Assembly: GCA_001940845.1 (NCBI GenBank)
Contig: MSGV01000029.1
Span: forward strand, 117,833 to 152,849
DNA length: 35,017 nucleotides
Direction of reading: 5' to 3'
Origin: Christensenellaceae bacterium Phil7
GTDB taxonomy: Bacteria; Bacillota; Clostridia; Christensenellales; CAG-138
The notes under the pieces are model-generated. The model searched no databases. It was not told the origin of the DNA and worked only from the letters and a program-made list of their open reading frames with translations. The position numbers and the translations under genes were made by a program. Below are positions 34,940-35,017 of this stretch, one piece after another (positions within the stretch are counted from its first letter, which is position 1; each line of letters begins with the position of its first letter).

Positions 34940-35017
34940 CTATCCTTTTATTTTACTAAGCGTTAATCTCAGCTTCGTAAGATTGTTATTTTCGTCATAC
35001 CTATACCTGTACCCCGA
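34940..35017 (-). CDS. C-terminal end of an RHS/YD-repeat protein, 5' part outside window
   Basis: The minus strand from the right edge reads 25 codons to a TAG at 34940: SGYRYRYDENNNLTKL is followed by a basic tail. 'YRYDENNNLTKL' is the core of the YD/RHS repeat (G..YRYDxxGNLT). Only the last repeat and tail are visible. RHS proteins are large surface or secreted proteins, often polymorphic toxins with variable C-termini. Here the repeat runs almost to the stop, so no toxin tip is seen at this end. Confidence 0.55.
   Translation of the reverse strand, partial: SGYRYRYDENNNLTKLRLTLSKIKG

Overview
The window reads as a chromosomal segment of a Gram-positive, low-to-mid GC bacterium of the class Clostridia. 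The indicators are strong AGGAGG-type ribosome binding sites, whiA, rapZ and murB in the Firmicutes order, a dnaE-pfkA pair, the clostridial glgC-glgD pair, and Gram-positive signal peptides on large secreted proteins. Species cannot be told from the sequence. No rRNA, tRNA or CRISPR array was seen.

Region 1 (1-6011, minus strand) holds two secreted modular proteins, probably one transcription unit: a 1698-residue protein (internal tandem duplication, Ig-like domains, InlB repeats, two gingipain-adhesin-type DUF2436 domains, a cohesin-like module and a C-terminal dockerin), then a cohesin/InlB-repeat protein cut by the left edge. Upstream, at 6261-6408, a perfect-consensus sigma-70 promoter (TTGACA-17-TATAAT) lies between perfect 16-bp inverted repeats. 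It points away from the secreted genes and toward an intrinsic-terminator-like hairpin (6433-6465). This is the architecture of a phase-variable invertible promoter, apparently captured in the OFF orientation, and is the most interesting feature of the window.

Region 2 (about 6430-12450) is a decaying accessory island. It contains a frameshifted fragment of an RlmD C-terminus, an intact SIR2-like NADase candidate (possible anti-phage effector) with its own good promoter, a broken IS3-family element, a 146-bp MITE-like inverted-repeat element, a truncated DUF3795 gene, an intact GNAT acetyltransferase, a cupin, a frameshifted methyltransferase, a GNAT gene with two nonsense codons, and an aminoglycoside-phosphotransferase-like gene with two nonsense codons and a 4-bp duplication. 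The flanking housekeeping genes are intact, so the lesions are unlikely to be sequencing noise.

Region 3 (12470-23836, minus strand) is core: murB, rapZ, whiA, dnaE, pfkA and rlmD run in one direction (cell-wall precursor synthesis, nucleotide-binding adapter, developmental regulator, replication polymerase, glycolysis, rRNA methylation). Upstream of murB are a membrane-anchored solute-binding-like protein and a P-loop/tRNA_SAD-domain protein.

Region 4 (24048-28378, minus strand) is a surface-polysaccharide module: the three enzymes that make UDP-N-acetyl-L-fucosamine (FnlA, FnlB, FnlC; also CapE, CapF, CapG) and a Wzz-type chain-length protein. No glycosyltransferase is present in the window.

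Region 5 (28659-35017): an ArsR-like regulator with an operator-like palindrome at its own promoter is divergent from glgC-glgD (ADP-glucose synthesis for glycogen). After a convergent hairpin come an ABC transporter permease and ATPase of the nitrate/sulfonate/taurine type, and at the right edge the last 25 codons of an RHS/YD-repeat protein.
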